NCBI GenBank assembly: GCA_964571805.1
Contig: CAZNDI010000005.1
Span: 1 to 25,815 of the forward strand
Direction of reading: 5' to 3'
From: JAUHWS01 sp964571805
GTDB taxonomy: Bacteria > Patescibacteriota > Gracilibacteria > UM-FILTER-43-11
Length of the DNA: 25,815 nucleotides
In this document: positions 13,010-20,146 of the stretch, piece after piece
How positions within the stretch are numbered: position 1 is the stretch's first letter
Layout of the letters: each line of letters opens with the position of its first letter
The notes under the pieces: generated by a model
The model's input: the letters and a program-made list of their open reading frames with translations, nothing else
Told to the model about the DNA's origin: nothing
Database searches by the model: none
Translations under genes and position numbers: made by a program

Positions 13010-14047
13010 ATGAAAAAATTCCTTTTCCTCTCCGCTTTATTCCTCCTTTCCGCCTGCTCTCCAACTCAGCCCCATGTCATCCAAGACACTCAGGCTTCGA
13101 TTTCCGGACCTTATCTGGGCAGTGAATACAAAGGCAATTATGTGTGGGGTGGAGCCATGAACCTGGCATGGACAGAGTTGAACGACAACCTCATCAAAGA
13201 AAAAACCCAACTTAAAACCGACGACAAAACGGCTGTGGAGATGGTCAAGCAATTAAATGATCCGATCTTCACCAAAACTGATTTGGATGAAGCGAGTTAT
13301 TACATCAAAAGTGGTTATGGACAGCAAACGGTGGCCACCATCAACCAAGAGTCCAAAGCCAAATTCCCCAGCAAAAGCTTTGCCGATTTGGAGATGGATT
13401 TGGACCCAAAAGACCTGATTGCGTATGCTTATTTTTTGAAGGAAGTTGAATATCTCACCCCCTTTGAAACGAGTGATCTAAATTTTCTGGGGCAGACGGT
13501 TAATAGTTTTTACGCCCAGGGCGAGCAAAAGAAGACGGTGGAAATCCTCAATTATGAGTCCGATGACAAATTCATCATCCGCTTAAAACTCAAAGACGCT
13601 GCCGATCAACTCATCTTGGCCAAAGGTTATGACATGACCGATCCTCAACAAGTGGTGTCGGAGGTTGAAAAAAACAATAAAAAGGAACTTCCTCTCCTCG
13701 CCTACGATGACCGCTTCGAAACCCCTGTTTTACATCTGGACCACCATCGGGATTATGTTGAATTGATCGGAAAATATTTTGCTAACAAAGGTTTTGAAGA
13801 TTACGCCATCGGTCAGATGTTTGAAAACATAAAATTCGACATGGATGAAGAAGGAGCAAAGGTTGAGAATGAAGCCGTGATCACAGGAGAAACCATGTCA
13901 GCTGGCCCTCCGGAAGAGGAACCGCCTCACAAAAATTTTATTTTGAACAAGCCTTATTGGGTGATCATGCAACGCCAAGACGCTCAAAATCCTTATTTCA
14001 TTTTAGGGGTGAAGAATGAAGAATTGATGGATAGTCAATCTAAATGA
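13010..14047 (+). CDS. Serpin-like lipoprotein (tentative)
   Basis: A 345-residue exported lipoprotein: signal 'MKKFLFLSALFLLSAC' with lipobox LSAC and lipidated C16. The C-terminal third reads like the end of a serpin. 'FENIKFDMDEEGAKVENEAV' (271-290) parallels the conserved 'HKAFIEVDEEGTEAAAATAV'. A Pro/Glu-rich loop follows, then 'NFILNKPYWVIMQRQD' and 'NPYFILGV', paralleling 'F.ADRPFLFLIRD...ILFLGRV'. The region around 40-65 ('GNYVWGGAMNLAWTELNDNL') could be the degenerate N-terminal serpin helix. The hinge holds Glu and Asn where inhibitory serpins have small residues, so protease inhibition is doubtful. The fold call is inference; the lipoprotein call is firm. Confidence 0.7.
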   Translation: MKKFLFLSALFLLSACSPTQPHVIQDTQASISGPYLGSEYKGNYVWGGAMNLAWTELNDNLIKEKTQLKTDDKTAVEMVKQLNDPIFTKTDLDEASYYIKSGYGQQTVATINQESKAKFPSKSFADLEMDLDPKDLIAYAYFLKEVEYLTPFETSDLNFLGQTVNSFYAQGEQKKTVEILNYESDDKFIIRLKLKDAADQLILAKGYDMTDPQQVVSEVEKNNKKELPLLAYDDRFETPVLHLDHHRDYVELIGKYFANKGFEDYAIGQMFENIKFDMDEEGAKVENEAVITGETMSAGPPEEEPPHKNFILNKPYWVIMQRQDAQNPYFILGVKNEELMDSQSK

Positions 14048-14075
14048 GTATCTTTTCACTAATTTGCCAAGTCTC

Positions 14076-14375
14076 ATGAAAAAAACCTACCCCCTCTCCG
14101 CCGAAGTCTGGCTCTATTCCGGCATGGCTGCTTGGCATTTTTTAACCCTGCCCACTGAAACCGCTCAACAAATTGATCACATCTTTCATTTATCCAAAAG
14201 GGGCTGGGGGTCGCTGAGAGTGACGGTGACCATTGGACGAACCAGCTGGCAAACCTCGATCTTTCCCGACAAAAAATCAAACTCGTATCTATTGCCCCTC
14301 AAAGCGGAGGTGCGGAAAAAAGAATCGATAAAAGTAGGAGATGAGATTGATTTCAGGCTTGAAATCAGCGACTGA
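14076..14375 (+). CDS. DUF1905 family protein
   Basis: A 99-residue beta-barrel-type protein: 'LSAEVWLYSGMAAWHFLTLP', 'RGWGSLRVTVTIGRTSWQTS', 'IFPDKKSNSYLLPLKAEVRK' and 'GDEIDFRLEI'. This is the complete DUF1905 pattern (aWHF, GWGS, TSIFPDK, YLLPvKaeVRK), a domain of unknown function often found beside or fused to YdeI-like domains. ATG 14076 is preferred to the TTG at 14064. Its last 44 bases are the left end of the 335-bp duplicated segment, so the gene end is repeated downstream. Confidence 0.9.
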   Translation: MKKTYPLSAEVWLYSGMAAWHFLTLPTETAQQIDHIFHLSKRGWGSLRVTVTIGRTSWQTSIFPDKKSNSYLLPLKAEVRKKESIKVGDEIDFRLEISD

Positions 14376-15003
14376 ATTCGCGCCATAAAAGTGTATACTA
14401 AAAATAAGCAGAATCACCCTCTCCTTATTCTTATAGCAAAAGTAATATGCCTGAAAAAACCTTCACTCAAAAAGTCTATGATGTTGTGAAGAAAATTCCA
14501 AAAGGAAAAGTTCTCACCTATCAAGAAGTCGCTCAACTCGCCGGAAGCCCAAGAGCCGCTCGAGCCGTGGGCACAGCCATGAAAAATAACCCTGACCGTT
14601 CCATCGTCCCCTGCCATCGCGTCGTGGGTTCTGGAGGCACAATGAACGGGTACGCTTTTGGAGGAGAAGTAGGAGATGAGATTGATTTCAGGCTTGAAAT
14701 CAGCGACTGAATTCGCGCCATAAAAGTGTATACTAAAAATAAGCAGAATCACCCTCTCCTTATTCTTATAGCAAAAGTAATATGCCTGAAAAAACCTTCA
14801 CTCAAAAAGTCTATGATGTTGTGAAGAAAATTCCAAAAGGAAAAGTTCTCACCTATCAAGAAGTCGCTCAACTCGCCGGAAGCCCAAGAGCCGCTCGAGC
14901 CGTGGGCACAGCCATGAAAAATAACCCTGACCGTTCCATCGTCCCCTGCCATCGCGTCGTGGGTTCTGGAGGCACAATGAACGGGTACGCTTTTGGAGGA
15001 GAA
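14332..15003 (+). repeat. Exact tandem duplication, 335-bp period
   Basis: Bases 14332-14668 recur at 14667-15003 with no difference that I can find. The copies join through a 2-bp AA overlap. Each unit carries the tail of the DUF1905 gene, a 66-bp spacer with a TATACT -10-like box (14394-14399 and 14729-14734), and the first 74 codons of the alkyltransferase gene. Complete identity means a very recent event or an assembly artefact. Confidence 0.93.
14447..14710 (+). CDS. Chimeric alkyltransferase copy with a DUF1905 tail
   Basis: The first 74 residues equal the intact copy at 14782, including the active-site 'IVPCHRVVGSGG'. The tandem-duplication junction then replaces the C-terminal helix region ('KVKIEFLKKEGVRF...') with 'VGDEIDFRLEISD', the last 13 residues of the DUF1905 protein, and ends on that gene's own TGA. 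The 87-residue product keeps the catalytic Cys but probably cannot complete the fold. It is a by-product of the duplication rather than a designed fusion. Confidence 0.75.
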   Translation: MPEKTFTQKVYDVVKKIPKGKVLTYQEVAQLAGSPRAARAVGTAMKNNPDRSIVPCHRVVGSGGTMNGYAFGGEVGDEIDFRLEISD

Positions 15004-15081
15004 AAGGTTAAAATCGAATTTTTAAAAAAAGAAGGGGTTCGGTTTAAAGGGGGGAAAGTTGATTTAAAATGCAACATTTAG
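14782..15081 (+). CDS. Short O6-alkylguanine-DNA alkyltransferase domain protein (MGMT/Ogt-like)
   Basis: A 99-residue DNA-binding/catalytic domain of methylated-DNA-protein cysteine methyltransferases: 'VYDVVKKIPKGKVLTYQEVA', 'GSPRAARAVGTAMKNNPD' (helix-turn-helix with Arg finger), 'IVPCHRVVGSGG' with acceptor C56, and 'GYAFGGEKVKIEFLKKEGV'. It lacks the N-terminal domain of Ada/Ogt. In length it resembles alkyltransferase-like (ATL) proteins, but those replace the Cys (PWHR), whereas here PCHR is kept. It may therefore be a true minimal alkyl acceptor. It is the intact right-hand copy of the duplication. Confidence 0.92.
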   Translation: MPEKTFTQKVYDVVKKIPKGKVLTYQEVAQLAGSPRAARAVGTAMKNNPDRSIVPCHRVVGSGGTMNGYAFGGEKVKIEFLKKEGVRFKGGKVDLKCNI

Positions 15082-15101
15082 AGGATGTGATTTTAAGTAT
15101 G

Positions 15102-15131
15102 TTGAAATAAAAAGTAGGAATCACTTAATAT
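15102..15131 (+). promoter_or_regulatory. Start-proximal promoter (TTGAAA-18-TAATAT)
   Basis: TTGAAA at 15102-15107, an 18-bp spacer and TAATAT at 15126-15131, with 7 nt to the ATG at 15139. The layout is almost the same as at 111-143 in front of the PhnB-like gene. Confidence 0.45.
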
Positions 15132-15138
15132 TATTTTT

Positions 15139-16104
15139 ATGAAAAACATCACCCTACTCTTAATTTTTTCTCTTTTTCTTACGGCGTGCAATTCTCAGCA
15201 ACCTCAAAAGGAGGAGTCTATTTTGAATTCAGATTTGACTCAAAGCCAAATGACGGAGGCAGAAGCGAGAACCATTGCCGAAGTCAGTTGTATCAAAGGC
15301 GGAAAGGCTTTGGATGAGGGCTATTATAATGAAAATTCCAAAACCTGGTGGTTCGATGCCAATCTAAATGCAACCAAACCGGGATGCAATCCAAAGTGTG
15401 TTGTTTCAGAAGAAACCAAAACGGCTGAAGTGAATTGGGAATGCACAGAAGCAATCAACACAAAAATTGAAGAGCCTAATCCACGAGTTTTATTGACTTC
15501 TGAAAATACGCCTCAGTATGTTGGCGATCCTTTACAAGCTGCGATGTGTGATTCTGTAACACTAAATGATGAGGTAGCTACAATTAAAGTGAATTATAAA
15601 AACTCCGACCTGGGTATTGATTTTGACATTCCTTATAACCCAGTATGGGGCAATGATAAATTTAAAATCAATCCTTATGAAGAGTTATACTCCTCCAAAG
15701 ATCAATTAAATAGCCTAACAGATGAAATCAAGGAGATGCCAAGACAAAATAGGTTAAATAAAATAAGGTTTGGTCCTCTTAATAATCGGGGAGCTTGCAC
15801 CTGGCTCAGAGCCTATTATCTTACCTTTTCACCTCCCACTTCAGATGAAGAGGTTTTAAATTCTTTTGGAAAATTGCCAGAAAGTCTTATTGCAGAAGAT
15901 CCAAAGGCTGTTCAGCCCTCAATTATTAAATTAAATGATCTAACCGTAGTAAAAGGTGTTGTAACAAGTGTTTGTGAGCAACCCACGCTGGAAGTCATTG
16001 GAAAAAACTACAATTATAAATTTCAGGCTACTTGTAGTAGCGATACCAAAAAGGATTTTAAAACGTTGGAAGATATCGTTAAGAGTGTCAAATTAATTAA
16101 GTAA
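15139..16104 (+). CDS. Lipoprotein with CPR-type Cys domain
   Basis: A 321-residue lipoprotein: signal 'MKNITLLLIFSLFLTAC', lipidated C17. Residues ~40-102 hold 'EARTIAEVSCIKGGKALDEG', 'YYNENSKTWWFDANLNATKP' and 'GCNPKCVVSEETKTAEVNWE' followed by C. This is a four-Cys domain that I recall from many secreted proteins of Patescibacteria, probably disulfide-bonded outside the membrane. Residues ~135-321 form a second beta-rich region with further Cys pairs ('GACTWLRAYYLTFSPP', 'VVTSVCEQPTLEVIG', 'KFQATCSSD'). The function is unknown. An unrelated lipoprotein lies at 13010. Confidence 0.82.
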   Translation: MKNITLLLIFSLFLTACNSQQPQKEESILNSDLTQSQMTEAEARTIAEVSCIKGGKALDEGYYNENSKTWWFDANLNATKPGCNPKCVVSEETKTAEVNWECTEAINTKIEEPNPRVLLTSENTPQYVGDPLQAAMCDSVTLNDEVATIKVNYKNSDLGIDFDIPYNPVWGNDKFKINPYEELYSSKDQLNSLTDEIKEMPRQNRLNKIRFGPLNNRGACTWLRAYYLTFSPPTSDEEVLNSFGKLPESLIAEDPKAVQPSIIKLNDLTVVKGVVTSVCEQPTLEVIGKNYNYKFQATCSSDTKKDFKTLEDIVKSVKLIK

Positions 16105-16119
16105 AAGCTAAAACGCTTC

Positions 16120-16899
16120 ATGGACTTATTCTCCGCCCTCATCATCGCCATCGTCGAAGGCCTCACTGAATTTTTGCCGATTTCCTCGACCGGTCATATG
16201 ATCCTGACCTCCTCACTTTTAGGTCTTGAAAATGATGAATTTCTAAAAACCTTTGAAATTTGCATTCAACTTGGGGCAATTTTAGCCATTGTCTTTCTTT
16301 ATGCCCGTAGATTTCTGAAAAGCCTGGAAATTTACAAAAAATTAATTGTAGCCTTCATTCCCACAGCCATCATCGGATTCTTAGCCCACGATTTTATTAG
16401 GGATTACCTGTTTAACGCCTTGGTTGTCTCTATTTCGCTCATCATTGGAGGAGTGATCTTAATTGTGGTGGATAAAAAAGTAGTCACACAAAAATCCAAC
16501 CACGAACAAGCCGAAAACATCCCCCTCAAAAACGCCTTCTACATCGGCTTAATTCAATGCATTGCCATGATTCCCGGCGTCTCACGAGCAGGAGCCACCA
16601 TTGTCGGAGGAGTGTTCAATGGTCTCAACAAAAAACAGGCCACCGAATTTTCTTTCCTCCTTGCTGTCCCCACCATGATGGCAGCAACGGGCTACGACCT
16701 TTTAAAAGCCCCTCTGGCCTTCAATCAACATGAATTGACTCTTTTAGCCGTCGGCTTGGTCACAGCCTTCTTATTCGCTTGGCTAGCCGTTAAAGTCTTT
16801 TTAGTCTTGGTCGATAAATTTGGATTTCGCTATTTTGGCTGGTATCGGATCGCGATTGGTTTAATTTTTATTGCTTTGATTTCAATGGACCTCATTTGA
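16120..16899 (+). CDS. uppP: Undecaprenyl-diphosphatase UppP (BacA)
   Basis: A 259-residue membrane enzyme that removes the terminal phosphate of undecaprenyl diphosphate, recycling the lipid carrier of peptidoglycan synthesis; overexpression gives bacitracin resistance in other bacteria. Both signature segments are present: 'EGLTEFLPISSTGHMI' (residues ~14-29, with Glu and Ser/Thr catalytic residues) and 'PGVSRAGATIVGG' (~155-167, catalytic Arg). About seven hydrophobic segments run to the C-terminus. Length is normal. ATG 16120 lies 15 bp after the lipoprotein stop. It implies a peptidoglycan wall. Confidence 0.97.
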   Translation: MDLFSALIIAIVEGLTEFLPISSTGHMILTSSLLGLENDEFLKTFEICIQLGAILAIVFLYARRFLKSLEIYKKLIVAFIPTAIIGFLAHDFIRDYLFNALVVSISLIIGGVILIVVDKKVVTQKSNHEQAENIPLKNAFYIGLIQCIAMIPGVSRAGATIVGGVFNGLNKKQATEFSFLLAVPTMMAATGYDLLKAPLAFNQHELTLLAVGLVTAFLFAWLAVKVFLVLVDKFGFRYFGWYRIAIGLIFIALISMDLI

Positions 16900-16924
16900 T
16901 TCAAGGGGATAAAATTGATATAGT
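16896..16924 (+). promoter_or_regulatory. Promoter of the hicBA operon (TTGATT-17-TGATATAGT)
   Basis: TTGATT at 16896-16901 overlaps the uppP stop. A 17-bp spacer leads to TATAGT at 16919-16924, preceded by TGA as an extended -10. TTGAT (16915-16919) and ATCAA (16933-16937) form a small inverted repeat around the expected start site, a possible autoregulatory operator. Confidence 0.6.
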
Positions 16925-16937
16925 GATGAAGTAATCA

Positions 16938-17180
16938 ATGCCTCAAATGAAGAAAATTATCCAAGTTCATATCACTAAAGGCGATCATTATTTTGTTGCC
17001 CAATGCCTTGATCTTCCTGTAGTGACGCAAGGAAAAACTTTAGATGAGTTGGCATCAAATTTAGAAGAAGCCATTGCCTTACAGCTAGAAGGTGAAAATC
17101 TTGCTGATTACGGCTTTTCAGAAAAACCTTCAATATTAGTGACTTTTGAACTTGAACCCTTGATTCATGCCAAAATTTAA
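16938..17180 (+). CDS. hicB: HicB-family antitoxin
   Basis: An 80-residue partner that should neutralise the HicA toxin encoded next to it. The partial RNase-H-like fold of HicB is evident: 'IIQVHITKGDHYFVAQCLDL', 'PVVTQGKTLDELASNLEEAI' and 'ALQLEGENL'. No C-terminal helix-turn-helix or ribbon-helix-helix is present, so this is the short form; operon repression may need another factor. The real start may be the third-codon-later ATG at 16947. The gene overlaps hicA by 14 bp. The order (antitoxin first) is the reverse of the E. coli operon. Confidence 0.85.
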   Translation: MPQMKKIIQVHITKGDHYFVAQCLDLPVVTQGKTLDELASNLEEAIALQLEGENLADYGFSEKPSILVTFELEPLIHAKI

Positions 17181-17406
17181 AGTTTTATCCGGCAAAGAAG
17201 TGATAAAGATATTTCTATTTTTTGGCTTTTCTGTATTTTCTCAACGGGGTAGCCATATAAAGTTAGCTCGAATCCAGAAAAACGGCAGACAGACCCTGAC
17301 CATACCAAATCACAATGAATTAGACAGAGGGACGCTGCATGCGATTTATAAGCAAGGTTTACGATATATCTCAGAAGCTGAACTTTCCCCTCATTTTTTC
17401 AGTTAA
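17167..17406 (+). CDS. hicA: HicA-family mRNA interferase toxin
   Basis: A 79-residue dsRBD-like toxin expected to cleave mRNA. Motifs: 'LSGKEVIKIFLFFGFSVFSQ', 'RGSHIKLARI' with the catalytic His H30, 'TLTIPNHNELDRGTLHAIYK' and 'GLRYISEAEL'. These are the complete HicA hallmarks. Overlap with hicB indicates translational coupling. The stop is 11 bp before the next ATG, so the metal transporter gene may share the transcript. No damage is visible, so the pair looks functional. Confidence 0.88.
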   Translation: MPKFKVLSGKEVIKIFLFFGFSVFSQRGSHIKLARIQKNGRQTLTIPNHNELDRGTLHAIYKQGLRYISEAELSPHFFS

Positions 17407-17416
17407 TAAAATCCCT

Positions 17417-18514
17417 ATGGACCTCAAAAGTATTCAAACAGAAATCGATGCCAGCTATTTATACCGCAAACTATCTGAGGCAGAAAAAGATAAAAATGCG
17501 GCCCATGTTTTTGAACAAATGAGTGAAATTGAAATGGGTCATGCAGAAGCCTTTGGCAAAAAAGCCAACCTGGACAAAAAAGACCTCCCTGGGCCTTCGG
17601 GCCGGGCCAAAATCTTAAATGTGATTGGCAAGGTTTTTGGCTATAGTTACGTTTTAGGCGTTTTGATGGCCACAGAAAAAAGCATCTCCAACGCGGTGAT
17701 CGTCACGAAGAAGAAACACCACATTCCTCTGCGCGGTACCGAAACCAATCATGAAACCATCTTGCAGACCTTATTGGAAAATGAACCCAAAGTCAGTGGA
17801 TCCAACCTGCTTAAATTCGAAAGTCGACACCGCTCCGTGGGGGGGAATGCTCTTCGAGCCGCAGTGTTAGGAGGCAATGACGGCCTCGTGTCCAATTTTG
17901 GCCTCGTCATGGGCGTTGCAGGGGCAACACAAGGAGAACAAGGGGTTTTGTTGGCCGGAGTCGCGGGACTCTTGGCAGGAGCCTTATCGATGGCTTTGGG
18001 AGAATGGATTTCCGTCAAAAGCTCACAAGAGCTTTATGAAAATCAGATGCAAATCGAAATGGAAGAATTAGAAACCAACCCCGAGGGAGAAAAGAGAGAA
18101 CTTGCCCTGATTTATATGGCCAAAGGCATCCCCGAAGCTCAAGCCACTGAAGCGGCAGAAAAAGTGATTCAAAACAAAGAGCATGCTCATGAAATTCTCG
18201 TCAAAGAAGAACTAGGTATAAACGTCGAAGACCTCAAGGGTTCAGCCATGGAAGCAGCATTGACCTCATTTTTCCTTTTTGCCTTTGGAGCCCTTCTGCC
18301 CGTGCTCCCCTTTATTTTTAGCAGTGGAACTCAAGCCATTTTGTGGAGTTCAGCAATTAGCGCCATTGGCTTATTTTTTATCGGGGCAGTCATCACTCTT
18401 TTTACCCGAAGAAACATGTGGTTTTCAGGCTTTCGTCAAATGCTCTTTGGCCTCACCACGGCGGCCATCACCTTTGGCATTGGGAAGCTACTGGGAGTAT
18501 CATTGATAGGATAA
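17417..18514 (+). CDS. Ferritin-like/VIT1-CCC1 family metal transporter
   Basis: A 365-residue fusion: residues ~1-105 form a rubrerythrin/ferritin-like bundle ('TEIDASYLYRKLSEAEKDKN', 'VFEQMSEIEMGHAEAFGKKA' with the ExxH metal motif), and residues ~150-365 form a VIT1/CCC1 membrane domain ('RAAVLGGNDGLVSNFGLVMG', 'AGALSMALGEWISVKSSQEL', then three further TM segments). Related proteins carry iron or manganese out of the cytosol, the ferritin-like domain probably sensing or delivering the metal. ATG 17417 is chosen because the frame upstream overlaps hicA. A bidirectional terminator follows the stop immediately. Confidence 0.9.
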   Translation: MDLKSIQTEIDASYLYRKLSEAEKDKNAAHVFEQMSEIEMGHAEAFGKKANLDKKDLPGPSGRAKILNVIGKVFGYSYVLGVLMATEKSISNAVIVTKKKHHIPLRGTETNHETILQTLLENEPKVSGSNLLKFESRHRSVGGNALRAAVLGGNDGLVSNFGLVMGVAGATQGEQGVLLAGVAGLLAGALSMALGEWISVKSSQELYENQMQIEMEELETNPEGEKRELALIYMAKGIPEAQATEAAEKVIQNKEHAHEILVKEELGINVEDLKGSAMEAALTSFFLFAFGALLPVLPFIFSSGTQAILWSSAISAIGLFFIGAVITLFTRRNMWFSGFRQMLFGLTTAAITFGIGKLLGVSLIG

Positions 18515-18558
18515 AAAACCTGTAGAGAGACAAAATCTTGTGTCTCTACAGGTTTTTT
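18514..18558. terminator. Bidirectional terminator between convergent genes
   Basis: AACCTGTAGAGA (18517-18528) pairs exactly with TCTCTACAGGTT (18543-18554). The loop can extend the stem through ACAA/TTGT. A-run on the left and T-run on the right make it work on both strands. It overlaps the stop codon of the SLH gene on the minus strand and starts at the VIT1 stop. Confidence 0.9.
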
Positions 18559-19616
18559 TATTTTTCTACCCCTCCCACCTGCACCAATAATTCGCGGGCT
18601 TTTTCTTTGATGTGAGCGGCTATCGGCTGAGTGCCTTTATCTGCTTGCCACGCTTCAGTTGCCTTATCAATGGCATCATTCGCTTTTTGAGCAGCCTCCT
18701 CATTTTTCTTTTGGATGCCCAAAATCACACTTTCTACCCACCAATCGTAAGCTCTAGCGACCTTGGCTTGACCCAGAATCAAGGCATCCGTGGGATTCTT
18801 TTTATACGCTTGCTGAGTGAATTGAACCCCTAATTGTGAGGCCTCTTTGGCCAAAGGCACTCGATTGGCTGAAATGTAAATTTCAATTTGAGCCATTTGA
18901 GCTTGAGCTTGAGTCAGGAGAAAATTTGTATCCCCCCCTTGTTTCATCACCGAAAGCAAATACATCATGTTGGCGACCTCCCCACGCGTCAGAAGGTGAG
19001 CCGGATCCAAGGTTCCATCGGGCTTTACGGAAACAATTCCAAGTTGTACGGCATAGTTGAGATAATCTGCAAACCAGGCGTCTGGAGGAATCGTGGGCAC
19101 CCCCGGTTTATCATGGACAGACGAAACTTCCATCTCATTGGCCATTAAAAGCATTTTCAAAAATTCTACAAGATTGACCTGATCGTCTGGCCTAAAATTT
19201 CCACCCGCCACCTCTCCTTTTACAATGCCAAGATGATGTGCTTTGACAACATAGCCAGCAAACCATTGCTCCTCTTTGACATCGGCATAATAAGCTTCAA
19301 AGGCTTCATCGGAAACAATTTTTGCCCCATCCAAAATAAGCCGCAAAGACTCCACTCGATTGATCTTAGCGTCGGGCATAAAGGTTTTATCCTCATAGCC
19401 TGTAATGACCCCTATGGTCTTTAGATAAGAAACAGCCACATAATAAGGACTTGTATTGGTCACATCTAAAAAAGAGGCAGGAGGAGCTTCGTTTTCAGAC
19501 TGGGCAAAGGCCTTTTGATCAAAAAGAAGAAGGATGACTGGGAACAAAGCCATCACCACAAAAAAATACTTTAACTTAAAGGAAGAGAAAGGAATTTTAG
19601 AGTAGCCTAATTGCAT
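18558..19616 (-). CDS. SLH-domain exported protein
   Basis: A 352-residue protein with a signal peptide (residues ~14-39, 'YFFVVMALFPVILLLF', cleavage near AFA-Q). Three S-layer homology domains follow: ~49-95 ('FLDVTNTSPYYVAVSYLKTI', 'GYEDKTFMPDAKINRVESL'), ~109-158 ('NFRPDDQVNLVEFLKML') and ~178-224 ('DAWFADYLNYAVQLGIV', 'LLTRGEVANMMYLL'). SLH triplets anchor proteins to cell-wall polymers. The C-terminal 130 residues are helical and Ala/Gln-rich, with no catalytic motif. It follows rpsG by 66 bp on the same strand with no terminator between, so it may be read through from the ribosomal operon. Confidence 0.9.
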   Translation of the reverse strand: MQLGYSKIPFSSFKLKYFFVVMALFPVILLLFDQKAFAQSENEAPPASFLDVTNTSPYYVAVSYLKTIGVITGYEDKTFMPDAKINRVESLRLILDGAKIVSDEAFEAYYADVKEEQWFAGYVVKAHHLGIVKGEVAGGNFRPDDQVNLVEFLKMLLMANEMEVSSVHDKPGVPTIPPDAWFADYLNYAVQLGIVSVKPDGTLDPAHLLTRGEVANMMYLLSVMKQGGDTNFLLTQAQAQMAQIEIYISANRVPLAKEASQLGVQFTQQAYKKNPTDALILGQAKVARAYDWWVESVILGIQKKNEEAAQKANDAIDKATEAWQADKGTQPIAAHIKEKARELLVQVGGVEK

Positions 19617-19682
19617 GTTTTGTTTTTATTTTCTATAACTCAAAAATAACACATTTTTAAGAAACTGGCCAAATGAAAGGAC

Positions 19683-20144
19683 CTATTTATTGTATCGAGC
19701 CAAGTGAGCAAAAGCCTTATTGGCAGAAGCCATTCGATGAACATCTTCCCGTTTTTTGAAGGCTCCACCTGTCTCTTTGCTTGCTTCCATCAATTCATTG
19801 GCAAGTTTTTGAGCCATTGCCCTGCCTTTTTTAGTGCGGCACGCATCAATGATCCAGCGAATACTGAGGGTCAACTGGCGTTTTGGCTTCACTTCAACAG
19901 GAATCTGATAAACGCTTCCTCCAACACGCTTCGCTTTCACCTCCATATTGGGCATCACATTGCGAACTGCTTTTTCAAAAATTTCTTCAGGAGTTTGAAC
20001 ACCTTGGTCTCGAATGGTTTTCATGGCCTCAGCAAAAATGGAGCGAGAAATAGATTTTTTACCCCTTTGCATCATGCAATTGATAAATTTTTCTTGCATA
20101 GGATTTGACCCCTCTGGAATGTAAACTTTCTTAGTCTTTGACAT
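19683..20144 (-). CDS. rpsG: 30S ribosomal protein S7 (uS7)
   Basis: A 153-residue small-subunit protein that binds 16S rRNA at the head and contacts the E and P sites. Diagnostic text: 'MQEKFINCMMQRGKKSISRS', 'AVRNVMPNMEVKAKRVGGSV', 'YQIPVEVKPKRQLTLSIRWI' and 'AFAHLARYNK'. Length is normal. A TATAAT box lies 2 nt upstream of the ATG, behind a set of heptamer repeats. The order rpsL-rpsG is conserved; fusA and tuf, the usual followers, are not next here, and an SLH gene follows instead. Confidence 0.98.
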   Translation of the reverse strand: MSKTKKVYIPEGSNPMQEKFINCMMQRGKKSISRSIFAEAMKTIRDQGVQTPEEIFEKAVRNVMPNMEVKAKRVGGSVYQIPVEVKPKRQLTLSIRWIIDACRTKKGRAMAQKLANELMEASKETGGAFKKREDVHRMASANKAFAHLARYNK

Positions 20145-20146
20145 AA

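Noticed and set aside
10839..14710. Recoding of TGA as glycine, as in Gracilibacteria and Absconditabacteria
   Set aside because: TGA ends several genes at their natural length (for example at 10841 and 14375), and conserved glycines use GGN, so the standard bacterial code applies.
17339..17416. Longer N-terminus for the ferritin-VIT1 protein
   Set aside because: The extra 26 residues overlap hicA in another frame and have no resemblance to the ferritin-like domain, which begins normally at ATG 17417.
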